The notes: generated from the sequence alone by a model not told the origin. DNA of 36,063 nucleotides from an uncultured Mycobacteriaceae bacterium (GCA_903927745.1 CAIYOH010000019.1:1-36063), one strand, 5' to 3'. Shown: positions 7,661 through 18,343, numbered from the stretch's first letter. Made by a program: numbers and translations.

Positions 7661-8578
7661 TCATACCAGTTTCGACCACTTGACCGGGTGGATGCCGATG
7701 CAATACGGGTTCTCGTTGAAATACCTGAGTAACGCGTCGACTCCGGAAAAGTCGAACTCGTTTCGCGATTCGAGCCACCTGATGTCGAGCCGTCCGTGCA
7801 GGAGCGTCGTCGGAAGTCCTGACCACGTCAGCATGGTGGGTATTGCCACCTCGACAAACAGTTTCGCGCGCACCGTCCTGGCGAGGAAGTCGGCGATCAT
7901 CCCCGCGTGGGCGTTGGGGAAGACAAGGAAGTCGGAATAGCCGAAGAAGAGGGGGATCTCGATCGACACGTGCCCGGATTCGTCAACCAACTGCGCCACA
8001 TGGAGTTGCACCCATTCCGAGCTGCGCCCAGCCAGGGGCGCCCAGCGGGTATCAGGCATTGCGTCAAGCCGCGCACTATTCGCGCGCCAGATCCCACTCG
8101 TCCGCAGGATGGCGGTCGGGTCCATCTCGCCACTTCCCGCCTCGAGACCAATCGGATCCAACATCGCGATCGCCACATTGTTGGTCCACGCCCACGCCGG
8201 GGCTTCATCTAAGCGCCGCGGGGACGAGGGATCAGTCCTCGCAGTGCAGAATCTCTCGACGGGCAAGACTCCGTCGCCGGCGAATAAAAACTGATCCGCG
8301 TCAGGAACCCGCTTCAGAGCCTCGAGGTCGAAGGTGGGATTCAACACCAGATCGTCGCTGACAACGATCGTGTAGCCCTCAACTGGTCTGGCAGCCTTCA
8401 GGAACTCGACTACGGCTGCCTGGAAGAGATACGGGCCGGTGTAGTACTCGACGTCTCCGCCACCGCCTGGGGGGGCCACGATGGTCACGTCGCCGAACTG
8501 GCTGTTCCAATCGCGGACAGCATCAACCGTCTCCGGAAATGGGTGGTTGTAGACGACACAAACCAGAGGTCGATTCAA
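7661..8578 (-). CDS. Uncharacterised GT-A-like partner of the STELLO-like protein
   Basis: 305 residues, not assigned to a family with confidence. It starts with a nucleotide-binding-like strand (PLVCVVYNHPF, 4-14), has an acidic VSDDLVLNP motif (73-81) after a hydrophobic strand, as GT-A enzymes have their DxD, and later FFGYSDF (211-217) and KLFVEVAIPT (239-248), segments I associate with hypothetical proteins of polysaccharide clusters. No membrane segment. The TTG start at 8578 is supported by GGGAG about 5 bases upstream. First gene of a two-gene minus-strand unit; a one-base gap separates it from the STELLO-like gene. In one 60-base sample (7681-7740) I count 32 G+C, against 43 in a sample of argS (12001-12060). 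Confidence 0.65.
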   Translation of the reverse strand: MNRPLVCVVYNHPFPETVDAVRDWNSQFGDVTIVAPPGGGGDVEYYTGPYLFQAAVVEFLKAARPVEGYTIVVSDDLVLNPTFDLEALKRVPDADQFLFAGDGVLPVERFCTARTDPSSPRRLDEAPAWAWTNNVAIAMLDPIGLEAGSGEMDPTAILRTSGIWRANSARLDAMPDTRWAPLAGRSSEWVQLHVAQLVDESGHVSIEIPLFFGYSDFLVFPNAHAGMIADFLARTVRAKLFVEVAIPTMLTWSGLPTTLLHGRLDIRWLESRNEFDFSGVDALLRYFNENPYCIGIHPVKWSKLV

Positions 8579-8878
8579 CGTGCTCCCGCGGTCCGTGGCC
8601 AGTGGCAGTGAAACCGTACCCCACCCTCACCCGACTTACCCGCGTCGCCGGTGTCACAGCGACGCGAATCGCACCATGGATGTCTGAGCTTTGTGGGTTG
8701 TTGAGGTGCGGGCCGGCGACCGCGCTCCGGATGGAGTTGGGGTCTTTTTTTATACGTCCGATCAGCCCAAATGAGGAAAGCCGCACTACCCCAAGGCGCT
8801 TTGCTGCCTAGGCCATGATGCGGCTGATATGTCTGTTGCACCCCAGCAACGGGTCCGGTCAACACCCCACGGCTTAGA
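8579..8878. other. Intergenic region upstream of the glycosyltransferase pair
   Basis: No gene is convincing here; the several short frames lack ribosome sites. On the minus strand TATAAA (8754 to 8749) could be a -10 box for the pair but has no matching -35, and it would leave a leader of about 160 bases containing the inverted repeat at 8641-8666. A run of seven T lies at 8744-8751. Confidence 0.4.
8641..8666. repeat. Perfect 8-bp inverted repeat
   Basis: CGCGTCGC (8641-8648) and GCGACGCG (8659-8666) are exact complements around a 10-base loop, 63 bases upstream of the 7661-8578 start codon. It could be a leader hairpin or an operator. No T tract follows on either strand, so an intrinsic terminator is unlikely. 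Confidence 0.55.
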
Positions 8879-9628
8879 TCATGTGCCCGCTGCGGGTCGC
8901 GGCCAGGGGAGCCAATACGGGACCCGGCGCGAGTAAGCCTCGAATTCCGGTCCATGTCTGCGGCGGTAGCGCGCCTCCTTGAACCGCGGCGCCACCACGC
9001 AGTACGCCGTCAGCGCGATCGCGACCACGAGCTGGTCGGGCGTCCAGGTGGGCGCCGTCCACAGCGTCAACGTGAATGCGACGTAGATCGGTTGGCGAGT
9101 GAGTCGAAACAGGCCCTTCACAGGCAAGCCGGGGTAGGTGGGAGTCCGGTCGCACCACAGCGCGAACCACCCCAGTGTCCCCGTCTGCAGCGCCAAGCCG
9201 GCATCAACCATCGCCTTGAACAACAGCAGCCATGCCGAGGCGTACAGAACCGTCATCGCGAGCAGTGCGGTCCCGCCGGCCTGCCACCAGATCGTCCCGC
9301 TGGGCGTCCAGAGCGTGAAGAGGACAAGCAGTTGCACCGCCGCGACCATCACATAGGTGGTGGCCGCCAGCGTCCGCCCGTGGCCGCCTGGCGCTAAACG
9401 CGTCAACCGCGCTCCGCCTCGGGCGGTGAGTAGCGACGAATGTCCCAGCGTGAACTGCGCCAGCAGTCCCGCATTGACGACCCAGTTCCACGGTTGCGGA
9501 ACACACCCCCAAGAGCTGCTCATGCCGACAAACATCGCGGCTGTCATTGCGGCGATCCCGAGGACGAAAACGCTGAGGGATATCGTGCCGTAGCTGATCG
9601 CGAGGACCCGCCTCGACGTCGACGTCAC
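8879..9628 (-). CDS. NnrU/MddA-like integral membrane methyltransferase
   Basis: 249 residues with about six hydrophobic segments. The second half has the isoprenylcysteine-methyltransferase-like pattern: PVKGLFRLTRQPIYVAF, then LWTAPTW, then RFKEARYRRRHGPEFEAY and VPYWLP. In the family the first motif is usually R-H-P; here it is R-Q-P. The N-terminal half (GHSSLLTARGGARL, then TTYVMVAAVQLLVLFTLWTP) resembles methanethiol S-methyltransferase MddA, which makes dimethyl sulfide. Methanethiol as substrate is a possibility, not a conclusion; the changed motif argues caution. GTG start at 9628 without a strong ribosome site. No coupled neighbours. Confidence 0.6.
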   Translation of the reverse strand: MTSTSRRVLAISYGTISLSVFVLGIAAMTAAMFVGMSSSWGCVPQPWNWVVNAGLLAQFTLGHSSLLTARGGARLTRLAPGGHGRTLAATTYVMVAAVQLLVLFTLWTPSGTIWWQAGGTALLAMTVLYASAWLLLFKAMVDAGLALQTGTLGWFALWCDRTPTYPGLPVKGLFRLTRQPIYVAFTLTLWTAPTWTPDQLVVAIALTAYCVVAPRFKEARYRRRHGPEFEAYSRRVPYWLPWPRPAAGT

Positions 9629-9828
9629 CGTGCGGGCACCTCGGCGTCTGGCGAAACCCTGGCGGCAGGCCCCCCGGGCTTACTGTCTCGTTCTCTCCCC
9701 ACGACTCTTAGCCCCACGACTCGTTGACGACACGCACGGGTTCTTGGTTCATTGCCGCCTCTGCCCGTAGAGCGGACGCGCGTCAATGCCCCCTGCAGGC
9801 GTGCGATATCGCGGGGGATATGGACTGG

Positions 9829-10359
9829 CTAGGCGGCCCGGGTGGGCTTGTCGTCGATAGCTGCGCCGGATTTCTGCCCGCTGTAGCGGATCAGGAAGAT
9901 GGCTGCGGCGATGGACAGAACGAGCAGAGCCAATGCGCCGAGTTCGAGCAGCAGACGGGTGAGGGCGGCGTCCGTCTGCGGTTCCTCGAAGGCGGCGGTG
10001 ACGATGAGGATGCGGCGGACCCCGGCGATCAACCCGACGAAGAGAAACGGTTCCGCGGCGATTTGGTGGCTTTCGGTCACGGTCCGAAGGGTGTAGGCCA
10101 GTTCGGCGATGATGAGGGCAAGCAGGACTCGATCGAGGACGAGGACGGCGCCTTGCACCACATCCTGCTTCCCGGCCGCCACGTCAACGACGGCTTCCAC
10201 ACTGCCGATGACCACCAATACGGCCGCGGCGCCGAGCAAGAGAAACGCGAAGAGGTAGATCGCGGTTTCGCAGAACGTCGCCAGCCGACGGATGAGTGTG
10301 GACAGACCGTCACCTGGGATGTCGCTCTGTCCGTCATCCGTTTCAGTCAGCTCAGGCAT
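9829..10359 (-). CDS. PsiE-family membrane protein
   Basis: 176 residues with four hydrophobic helices (from about 33, 72, 100 and 136). It resembles the phosphate-starvation-inducible PsiE family: CETAIYLFAFLLLG, then LALIIAELAYTLRTV, then EPFLFVGLIAGVRRILIVT. The function of that family is unknown. The frame is open to 10455, but ATG at 10359 is preceded by AGAGGAA at the right distance and begins MPELTETDDG, a normal polar start. No Pho box is evident upstream. It ends KSGAAIDDKPTRAA, cytoplasmic. Confidence 0.72.
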   Translation of the reverse strand: MPELTETDDGQSDIPGDGLSTLIRRLATFCETAIYLFAFLLLGAAAVLVVIGSVEAVVDVAAGKQDVVQGAVLVLDRVLLALIIAELAYTLRTVTESHQIAAEPFLFVGLIAGVRRILIVTAAFEEPQTDAALTRLLLELGALALLVLSIAAAIFLIRYSGQKSGAAIDDKPTRAA

Positions 10360-10387
10360 GGCGTTCCTCTCATCTGCGATTCGCGCG

Positions 10388-10762
10388 TCACACCGGCACA
10401 CCCGCATCCGCGGCCATGCCGCGGTGCATGATGCGATCGCCGACGACGTCGGCATGGTCTGCGCGATGCAATACGCAACGGTTGTCCCACATCACCACGT
10501 CTCCGGGTGACCATACGTGGCGGTAAATGTTGTCCGCTCGCGTGCAGTGGTCGAAGAGGTATGCGATGACGGATGCCGCCTGCGATGGCTCCATTTCGCT
10601 CACGTCGACGCATCGCTGCGGTGTAGAGAGATACAGCGCCGTCCGATCCGATGTCGGGTGGCGCAGGAAAATCGGATGGATCGCCGCTGTCTCCGCATCT
10701 TCGGGTGAGTCCAGGTGTGCCCGGAGCGGCGTCGCCCGCTCGCGCCCGCGCGGGACAGACGA
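10388..10762 (-). pseudogene. TauD/TfdA-family dioxygenase, C-terminal fragment
   Basis: The open minus-strand frame from 10762 (after TGA at 10763-10765) encodes ~124 residues matching the C-terminal half of alpha-ketoglutarate-dependent taurine-type dioxygenases: HPIFLRHPTSDRTALYLS, then SPGDVVMWDNRCVLHRA with the distal iron ligand His and nearby Arg for the keto acid. The N-terminal half with the HxD iron ligands is missing, and I find no continuation in other frames upstream. It cannot be an active enzyme by itself. A short internal GTG (10603) has no credible ribosome site. Its stop is 28 bases from the psiE-like start. Confidence 0.8.
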
Positions 10763-10852
10763 TCAAATCCACGTGGGTTGTGTCGACCTCGTGACCGCGA
10801 GGGCAGCCCGACCGCCGGCTGAGCAGGCGCGGTGAGGCGGATGCGTTGAAAA

Positions 10853-11197
10853 CTACGCGGCGAGACCGAAATCGTCTTGGTGTCCAAGCGGTTCTGCGCC
10901 CTTGGGGTCAGCCGGGCCGGGTCCGTCGGGGCCTCCGCGGCCACCGCCGGGTCCACCGGGGTCCTCCCCCTTTCGGCTCGACCGATTGGCGATGGCGACG
11001 ATCAGGGCGTGCGCGCCGAGTCCAAGAGTGACGAGCCAGAAGACGATCACGACAGCCAAATGCAGCGACGCAATCCAGTCCTGTAGCGCCAGATTCAACA
11101 GGACTGCTAACCCCGCCATCGACCCCAAGGCCCACCATTTGACCCAGGCATGGGGATTTTTGGGCTTGTTGCTCTTGGGCCTGTTGTTCTTGAGCAT
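10853..11197 (-). CDS. Small membrane protein with Gly/Pro-rich tail
   Basis: 114 residues from ATG 11197. Layout: basic N-terminus MLKNNRPKSNKPKNPHAWVK, two hydrophobic helices (about 22-38 and 45-68), then NRSSRKGEDP, a low-complexity tail of Gly, Pro and Asp, and the end HQDDFGLAA. I do not recognise the family. No clear ribosome site before the ATG; the frame is open to 11548, but the intervening part reads as noise. Could be a real small protein of unknown role. Confidence 0.5.
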   Translation of the reverse strand: MLKNNRPKSNKPKNPHAWVKWWALGSMAGLAVLLNLALQDWIASLHLAVVIVFWLVTLGLGAHALIVAIANRSSRKGEDPGGPGGGRGGPDGPGPADPKGAEPLGHQDDFGLAA

Positions 11198-11345
11198 GGG
11201 GCCGCCTTGCTGCTGTCTGGTCCGGAGTGTCTCCTGACCACAATGGTAGCAACGGGGTCCCGCCGCAACCGGAGAAGCCCGGTGGCCCCACTCACGAGGG
11301 GAGGTCAATGTCGCCCAACCAGCGTCGCGGTGCGGCCACTCGCAC

Positions 11346-11603
11346 TCAGAAGGGGTGGTTGTTGTCGTGCCATTCGGCGGATTGCGGGCGCTCCCCGAGG
11401 CGCTGGAGGTACGTCTCGTTTGGCCAGCATGATCGGCAAGCGTCCAGATAAAAATGGGTGCCGTCATCTCGATGTGTACGGCCAACGACCCCGGCAGCAG
11501 CCAGAACGGAGCGATCACGACTAGCGGGGGGATGGCGAACGCAACCACGGCGCGCTTGATGGCGCCGAGACCGGTCAGGCGCCAGCCCCGGGCAGCTGAA
11601 CAC
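11346..11603 (-). pseudogene. Frameshifted membrane protein remnant
   Basis: One frame reads LTGLGAIKRAVVAFAIPPL then VVIAPFWLLPGSLAVHIEM and APIFIWTLADHAGQ; a neighbouring frame continues NETYLQRLGERPQSAEWHDN and ends at 11346. Both halves look like real protein (two hydrophobic segments, then a charged amphipathic tail), and joining them needs one shift near 11415-11424, around GGCCAAACGAG. So this looks like one short membrane protein broken by an indel, or a sequencing error. Start not determined; family not recognised. It lies between the tRNA 3' end and the small membrane protein. Confidence 0.5.
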
Positions 11604-11627
11604 GTACGTGAACTGCCGTGATAGCGG

Positions 11628-11700
11628 TGCCCCCGGCAGGATTCGAACCTGCGGCCTTCTGCTCCGGAGGCAGACGCTCTATCCCCTGAGCTACGGGGGC
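11628..11700 (-). tRNA. argV: tRNA-Arg (anticodon CCG)
   Basis: Read on the minus strand: acceptor GCCCCCG pairs with CGGGGGC, D arm TAGCTCAGGGGATAGAGC, anticodon stem TCTGC/GCAGA with the 7-base loop CTCCGGA, anticodon CCG (reads CGG), and T arm GCAGG-TTCGAAT-CCTGC. Discriminator base A; the CCA end is not encoded. It is divergent from argS, the synthetase that charges it, as in M. tuberculosis (argV). Confidence 0.97.
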
Positions 11701-11827
11701 GCTGGGACTCGTCGCTAGATGACTAGCTGCTGCGCCGTCGGGCTGTTCAACGAGCTACTTGAGACTAGCGCATCGACGTGGCTGGGCGGCCACCGCGATG
11801 GATTCGGGGCAGACGTGCCTCAACTAA

Positions 11828-11833
11828 TAGGAT
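11828..11833 (+). promoter_or_regulatory. -10 box for argS, near-leaderless
   Basis: TAGGAT fits the mycobacterial -10 form TANNNT and ends 8 bases before the argS GTG at 11842. Transcription would start within a base or two of the start codon, and no ribosome site is present, so a leaderless mRNA is likely. No good -35 is seen. Confidence 0.5.
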
Positions 11834-11841
11834 GATCGCTC

Positions 11842-13494
11842 GTGACACCCGCTGACCTGGCTGAGTTGCTCAGGACCACCGCTGCCGCGGTGGTGGCCGA
11901 GCACGGGCTCGACGCCGCGGCGCTGCCATCGCCGGTGACGGTGGAGCGGCCGCGTAGTCCCGAGCACGGCGATTACGCCAGCAACCTGGCGTTGCAGCTG
12001 GGTAAGAAGGTCGGGGTGAACCCGCGAGAACTGGCCGGCTGGCTCGCCGAGGCCCTGGCGCAGGCTGACGGTGTCGCTTCGGCGGAGGTGGCCGGGCCGG
12101 GCTTCATCAACCTCAGACTCGAGGCGTCGGCGCAGGCCGTGATCGTCGACAGCGTGCTGGGTGCCGGCGACGCGTTCGGCTGCTCCGATGCGCTGGCCGG
12201 TGAGAGGGTCAACCTCGAGTTCGTGTCAGCGAACCCGACCGGGCCCATCCACATCGGCGGCACCCGCTGGGCGGCCGTCGGTGATGCGCTGGGACGGTTG
12301 CTGTCCACCCAGGGCGCCGACGTGGTGCGCGAATACTATTTCAACGACCACGGCGCCCAGATCGACCGGTTCGCAGACTCGCTGGTCGCCGCCGCCATGG
12401 GTGAACCCACCCCCGATGCGGGCTACGCGGGCGCCTACATCAGCGACATCGCGGCGCTGGTCCTGCAGAAGGCTCCCGACGCCCTGAGCCTGCCCGATGC
12501 CCAGATGCACGAGACCTTCCGCGACATCGGCGTCGACATGATGTTCACCCACATCAAACAGTCCCTGCACGAGTTCGGCACCGACTTCGACATCTACACC
12601 CACGAAGACTCGATGCACACCAGCGGCCGCGTCGGGCAGGCCATCGACCGGCTGCGCGCAACGGGCAATGTCTACGAAAAGGACGGCGCCACATGGTTGC
12701 GCACCAGCGCGTTCGGTGACGACAAAGACCGCGTCGTGATCAAGAGCGACGGCAATCCGGCCTACATCGCCGGGGACATCGCCTACTACCTCGACAAAAG
12801 GCAGCGCGGCTTCGACCTGTGCATCTACATGCTCGGTGCCGACCACCACGGATACATTGCCCGTCTCAAGGCAGTCGCCGCCGCCTTCGGCGAAGACCCG
12901 GCCACCGTCGAGGTGCTGATCGGGCAGATGGTCAACCTGGTCCGCGACGGCCAGCCCGTGCGGATGAGTAAGCGCGCCGGAACGGTGATCACGCTCGACG
13001 ACCTGGTCGAGGCGATCGGCGTCGACGCCGCCCGCTACAGCCTGTTGCGCTCGTCGGTCGATACCCCGATCGACATCGATCTCGCACTGTGGTCGTCGGC
13101 GTCCAACGAAAACCCTGTCTATTACGTGCAATACGCGCACGCCCGGCTCTCGGCGCTCGCTCGCAACGCCGCCGAACTCGGCCTGATCCCCGACACCGGG
13201 CACCTCGAACTGCTTAGCCACGACAAAGAGGGTGCGCTGCTGCGCACCATCGGCCAATTTCCGCAGGTGTTGAAAACTGCTGCGGAGCTGCGGGAACCTC
13301 ACCGGGTCTGCCGCTATCTGGAAGACCTGGCCGCCGACTACCACCGGTTCTACGACTCCTGCCGGGTGTTGCCCCAGGGAGACGAGCCGCCCACCGACCT
13401 GCATACCGCGCGGCTGGCGCTCTGCCAGGCCGTCCGGCAGGTGATCGCCAACGGGCTGTCCATTCTCGGCGTCAGCGCCCCGGAGCGGATGTGA
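11842..13494 (+). CDS. argS: Arginyl-tRNA synthetase
   Basis: Class I synthetase, 550 residues, attaching arginine to tRNA-Arg. The order is the Arg-specific N-terminal domain (about 1-115), the Rossmann catalytic core with [12 protein letters not shown] (the HIGH motif, last His replaced by Gly, which I recall also in M. tuberculosis ArgS), [11 protein letters not shown], the second signature VRMSKRAGT (KMSKS), and a C-terminal anticodon domain with [12 protein letters not shown] and [18 protein letters not shown] start at 11842 follows a -10 box directly. Its final bases overlap lysA (GTGA). Heads the amino-acid operon running to thrB. Confidence 0.98.
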   Translation: MTPADLAELLRTTAAAVVAEHGLDAAALPSPVTVERPRSPEHGDYASNLALQLGKKVGVNPRELAGWLAEALAQADGVASAEVAGPGFINLRLEASAQAVIVDSVLGAGDAFGCSDALAGERVNLEFVSANPTGPIHIGGTRWAAVGDALGRLLSTQGADVVREYYFNDHGAQIDRFADSLVAAAMGEPTPDAGYAGAYISDIAALVLQKAPDALSLPDAQMHETFRDIGVDMMFTHIKQSLHEFGTDFDIYTHEDSMHTSGRVGQAIDRLRATGNVYEKDGATWLRTSAFGDDKDRVVIKSDGNPAYIAGDIAYYLDKRQRGFDLCIYMLGADHHGYIARLKAVAAAFGEDPATVEVLIGQMVNLVRDGQPVRMSKRAGTVITLDDLVEAIGVDAARYSLLRSSVDTPIDIDLALWSSASNENPVYYVQYAHARLSALARNAAELGLIPDTGHLELLSHDKEGALLRTIGQFPQVLKTAAELREPHRVCRYLEDLAADYHRFYDSCRVLPQGDEPPTDLHTARLALCQAVRQVIANGLSILGVSAPERM

Positions 13495-14909
13495 ACGTCC
13501 ACCCCGCCGGCCCCCGGCACGCCGCGGAGACCCGACCCGCCGCCAGCCCCCCGCAGCCGCAAATGGCCGGGGAGGTGTTGCGGCTGGCTCCTAACGTGTG
13601 GCCGCGCAACGTGGTTCGCGACGACGACGGTGTAGTCACCGTCGCCGGGGTCGCGGTGACGCGCCTGGCCCACGACTACGGCACTCCGCTGTTCGTCATC
13701 GACGAGGACGACTTCCGGTCGCGGTGCCGGGATATGGCGTCGGCGTTCGGCGGCGGAGGAAACGTGTACTACGCCGCCAAAGCCTTCCTGTGCGGCGAGA
13801 TTGCGCGATGGGTCGGCGAGGAGGGCCTATCGCTCGACGTGTCCACCGGCGGGGAACTGGCCGTCGCGCTGCATGTCGGCTTCCCACCGGAGCGCATCCT
13901 CTTCCACGGCAACAACAAGTCCGTCGCGGAGCTCACCGACGCGGTCACAGCAGGTGTGCGCTACCTGGTGGTGGACTCGATCACCGAGATCGAGCGCTTG
14001 GATGCGATCGCGGCCGCCACGGGTGTGGTGCAGGACGTTTTCGTGCGTCTCACCGTGGGCGTCGAGGCGCACACACATGAGTTTATCTCGACCGCCCATG
14101 AGGATCAGAAGTTCGGGTTGTCCATCGCCAGCGGCGCAGCGATGGCGGCGGTGTGCCGGGTCTTCGCCTCCGATCACCTGAGACTGGTCGGCTTGCACAG
14201 CCACATCGGTTCGCAGATCTTCGACGTCGACGGATTCGAAGTGGCCGCGCATCGCGTCATCGGCTTCCTGCGCGACATTTGCGGCGAGTTCGGTCCCGAG
14301 AAGACAGCCCAGCTGTCGACCGTCAACCTCGGTGGTGGCCTGGGTATCTCGTATCTGGCGACCGACGGACCGCCGCCGGTGAGGGAGTTGGCGGCGACGC
14401 TGAGCGCGATCGTGCGCAGGGAATCCACAGCTGTTGGGCTGCCCACCCCCACGCTGGTGGTCGAGCCAGGCCGCGCCATCGCGGGGCCGGGCACCATCAC
14501 GCTCTACGAGGTCGGCACCGTCAAGGACGTCGACGTCAGCGCCACCGCGCAGCGCCGCTATGTCAGCGTTGACGGCGGCATGAGCGACAACATCCGCACC
14601 GCCCTCTACGACGCCCAGTACGACGCCCGGCTCGTTTCCAGAAACAGCGACGCGCCCGCGGCGCTCGCCCGCATCGTCGGAAAGCATTGCGAGACTGGTG
14701 ACATTGTCGTACGCGACACCTGGGTGCCGGGCGACCTGCGGCCCGGCGACCTGCTCGGGGTGGCCGCCACCGGCGCCTACTGCTATTCGATGTCGAGCCG
14801 GTACAACATGGTCGGACGGCCCGCCGTGGTGGCAGTACGCGATGGTCGTGCTCGGGTCATCCTGCGCCGCGAAACCGTCGACGATCTGCTCGGTCTGGAA
14901 GTGAGGTGA
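13491..14909 (+). CDS. lysA: Diaminopimelate decarboxylase
   Basis: PLP enzyme turning meso-diaminopimelate into lysine, the last step of lysine synthesis. 472 residues. Alanine-racemase-type barrel with the Schiff-base lysine K97 in [10 protein letters not shown], the glycine-rich GGGLGISY phosphate loop, the HSHIGSQI motif, EPGRAIAG and the subunit-interface CETGDI motif near the end. GTG overlaps the argS stop by four bases (GTGA). Compared with M. tuberculosis LysA as I recall it, about 25 extra Pro/Ala-rich residues precede [11 protein letters not shown]; an in-frame ATG at 13563 (MAGEVLRL) is an alternative start. Confidence 0.97.
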   Translation: MNVHPAGPRHAAETRPAASPPQPQMAGEVLRLAPNVWPRNVVRDDDGVVTVAGVAVTRLAHDYGTPLFVIDEDDFRSRCRDMASAFGGGGNVYYAAKAFLCGEIARWVGEEGLSLDVSTGGELAVALHVGFPPERILFHGNNKSVAELTDAVTAGVRYLVVDSITEIERLDAIAAATGVVQDVFVRLTVGVEAHTHEFISTAHEDQKFGLSIASGAAMAAVCRVFASDHLRLVGLHSHIGSQIFDVDGFEVAAHRVIGFLRDICGEFGPEKTAQLSTVNLGGGLGISYLATDGPPPVRELAATLSAIVRRESTAVGLPTPTLVVEPGRAIAGPGTITLYEVGTVKDVDVSATAQRRYVSVDGGMSDNIRTALYDAQYDARLVSRNSDAPAALARIVGKHCETGDIVVRDTWVPGDLRPGDLLGVAATGAYCYSMSSRYNMVGRPAVVAVRDGRARVILRRETVDDLLGLEVR

Positions 14910-14912
14910 GCT

Positions 14913-16249
14913 GTGCCCAGTGACGAGAAGATGAGAGACGAAAAGCCGGTCGGCGTGGCGGTGCTGGGATTAGGCAACGTCGGGCGCGAAGTTGTGGGCA
15001 TCATCAATAACAGCGCCGATGACCTCGCGGCCCGCGTCGGTGCGCCCCTGGTGTTGCGCGGCGTCGGGGTTCGCCGCGTTGCCCCCGACCGGGGCGTGCC
15101 TATCGGTCTGCTCACCGCCAACATCGAAGAACTGGTCTCACGCGAGGACGTCGACATCGTGGTCGAGGTGATGGGGCCGGTCGAGCCGGCACGCAAGGCG
15201 ATCATGTGCGCGCTCGAGCACGGCAAGTCCGTCGTGACCGCGAACAAGGCCCTGCTGTCCACGTCCACCGGGGAACTGGCGCAGGCGGCCGAAAACGCCC
15301 ATGTCGATTTGTATTTCGAGGCGGCGGTCGCCGGGGCCATCCCGGTGATTCGTCCGCTCACCCAGTCGCTGGCCGGCGATACGGTGCTGCGGGTGGCCGG
15401 GATCGTCAACGGCACCACCAACTACATCCTGTCCGCAATGGACAGCACGGGGGTCGATTACGCCACCGCGCTGGCCGAGGCCAGCGCCCTCGGTTACGCC
15501 GAGGCCGACCCGACTGCCGACGTCGAGGGCTATGACGCCGCCGCGAAAGCCGCGATCCTGGCTTCCATCGCCTTCCACACCAGGGTCACCGCCGACGATG
15601 TCCACCGCGAGGGAATCACCACGATCACCCCCGCCGATATCACCTCGGCGCGGGCCCTTGGCTGCACGATCAAACTACTGGCAATCTGCGAGCGCATCGC
15701 GGGAAGCGATGGCCAGGAACGGGTGTCGGCTCGCGTCTATCCGGCGCTGGTACCGCTATCCCATCCGCTGGCCACCGTCAGCGGGGCGTTCAATGCGGTC
15801 GTGGTCGAGGCCGCGGCCGCGGGGCGGTTGATGTTCTACGGCCAGGGCGCCGGCGGGGCGCCCACCGCGTCGGCGGTGACCGGCGATCTGGTGATGGCTG
15901 CCCGCAACCGGGTCCTTGGCAGCCGTGGGCCCAAGGAGTCCAGGTACGCCCAACTGCCCGTGGCCCCCATGGGGATGATCTCCACCCGCTACTACGTCAG
16001 TATGAACGTGGCCGACACGCCGGGTGTATTGGCCACGGTGGCAGCCGAATTCGCCCGGCACGACGTCAGCATCGCCGAGGTCCGCCAGGAAGGCGTGGTG
16101 GACGGGGCGGGGCGGCACGTCGGAGCTCGTATCGTGGTGGTGACCCATAGCGCGACCGATGCCGCGCTGTCCGAAACTGTGGACGCACTCGCCGATCTGG
16201 ACGTGGTGCGTAGCGTCGCCAGCGTGCTGCGAATGGAGGGAACCAGCCT

Positions 16250-16253
<4 letters not shown>
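14913..16253 (+). CDS. hom: Homoserine dehydrogenase
   Basis: NAD(P)-dependent reduction of aspartate semialdehyde to homoserine, the branch point to threonine and methionine. 446 residues: nucleotide-binding [13 protein letters not shown] (18-30), [19 protein letters not shown], the [11 protein letters not shown] signature, the catalytic [14 protein letters not shown] region, and a C-terminal ACT domain (from about residue 360, [16 protein letters not shown]), which in the family gives threonine feedback control. GTG start at 14913 is 3 bases after lysA; the end overlaps thrC by four bases (GTGA). Called thrA in M. tuberculosis. Confidence 0.97.
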
Positions 16254-18273
<2,020 letters not shown>

Positions 18274-18287
18274 TGCACCTCCAGCAC

Positions 18288-18333
18288 GGAGCGGGCCAGG
18301 AGCGTGGCCAGGAGCGGGCCAGGAGCGTGGCCG
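18288..18333. repeat. Tandem 23-bp repeat, two units
   Basis: Two copies of a unit beginning GGAGCGGGCCAGGAGCGTGG (18288-18310 and 18311-18333) differ only in the last base. Each unit is itself two near-copies of an 11-12-bp GGAGCG(G/T)GGCC motif. It lies just after the thrB stop and upstream of the rho promoter. Confidence 0.85.
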
Positions 18334-18343
18334 GAGCCGTTGC

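Noticed and set aside
8744-8751. T run considered as an intrinsic terminator
   Set aside because: No stable stem directly precedes it on the plus strand.
8539-8811. 90-codon plus-strand frame upstream of the methyltransferase
   Set aside because: No ribosome site and protein composition typical of chance frames; overlaps the start of the divergent pair.
9629-9828. Search for a gene between the methyltransferase and PsiE-like genes
   Set aside because: About 200 bases with only shadow frames; nothing supported.
11628-11653. tRNA 3' end as one half of an att repeat pair
   Set aside because: I found no second copy of the T-arm/acceptor sequence between 4 and 11.6 kb and no integrase, so no element borders can be claimed.
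13491-13494. argS-lysA overlap considered as a frameshift
   Set aside because: Both proteins are complete; the GTGA overlap is a normal coupling signal and recurs at hom-thrC.
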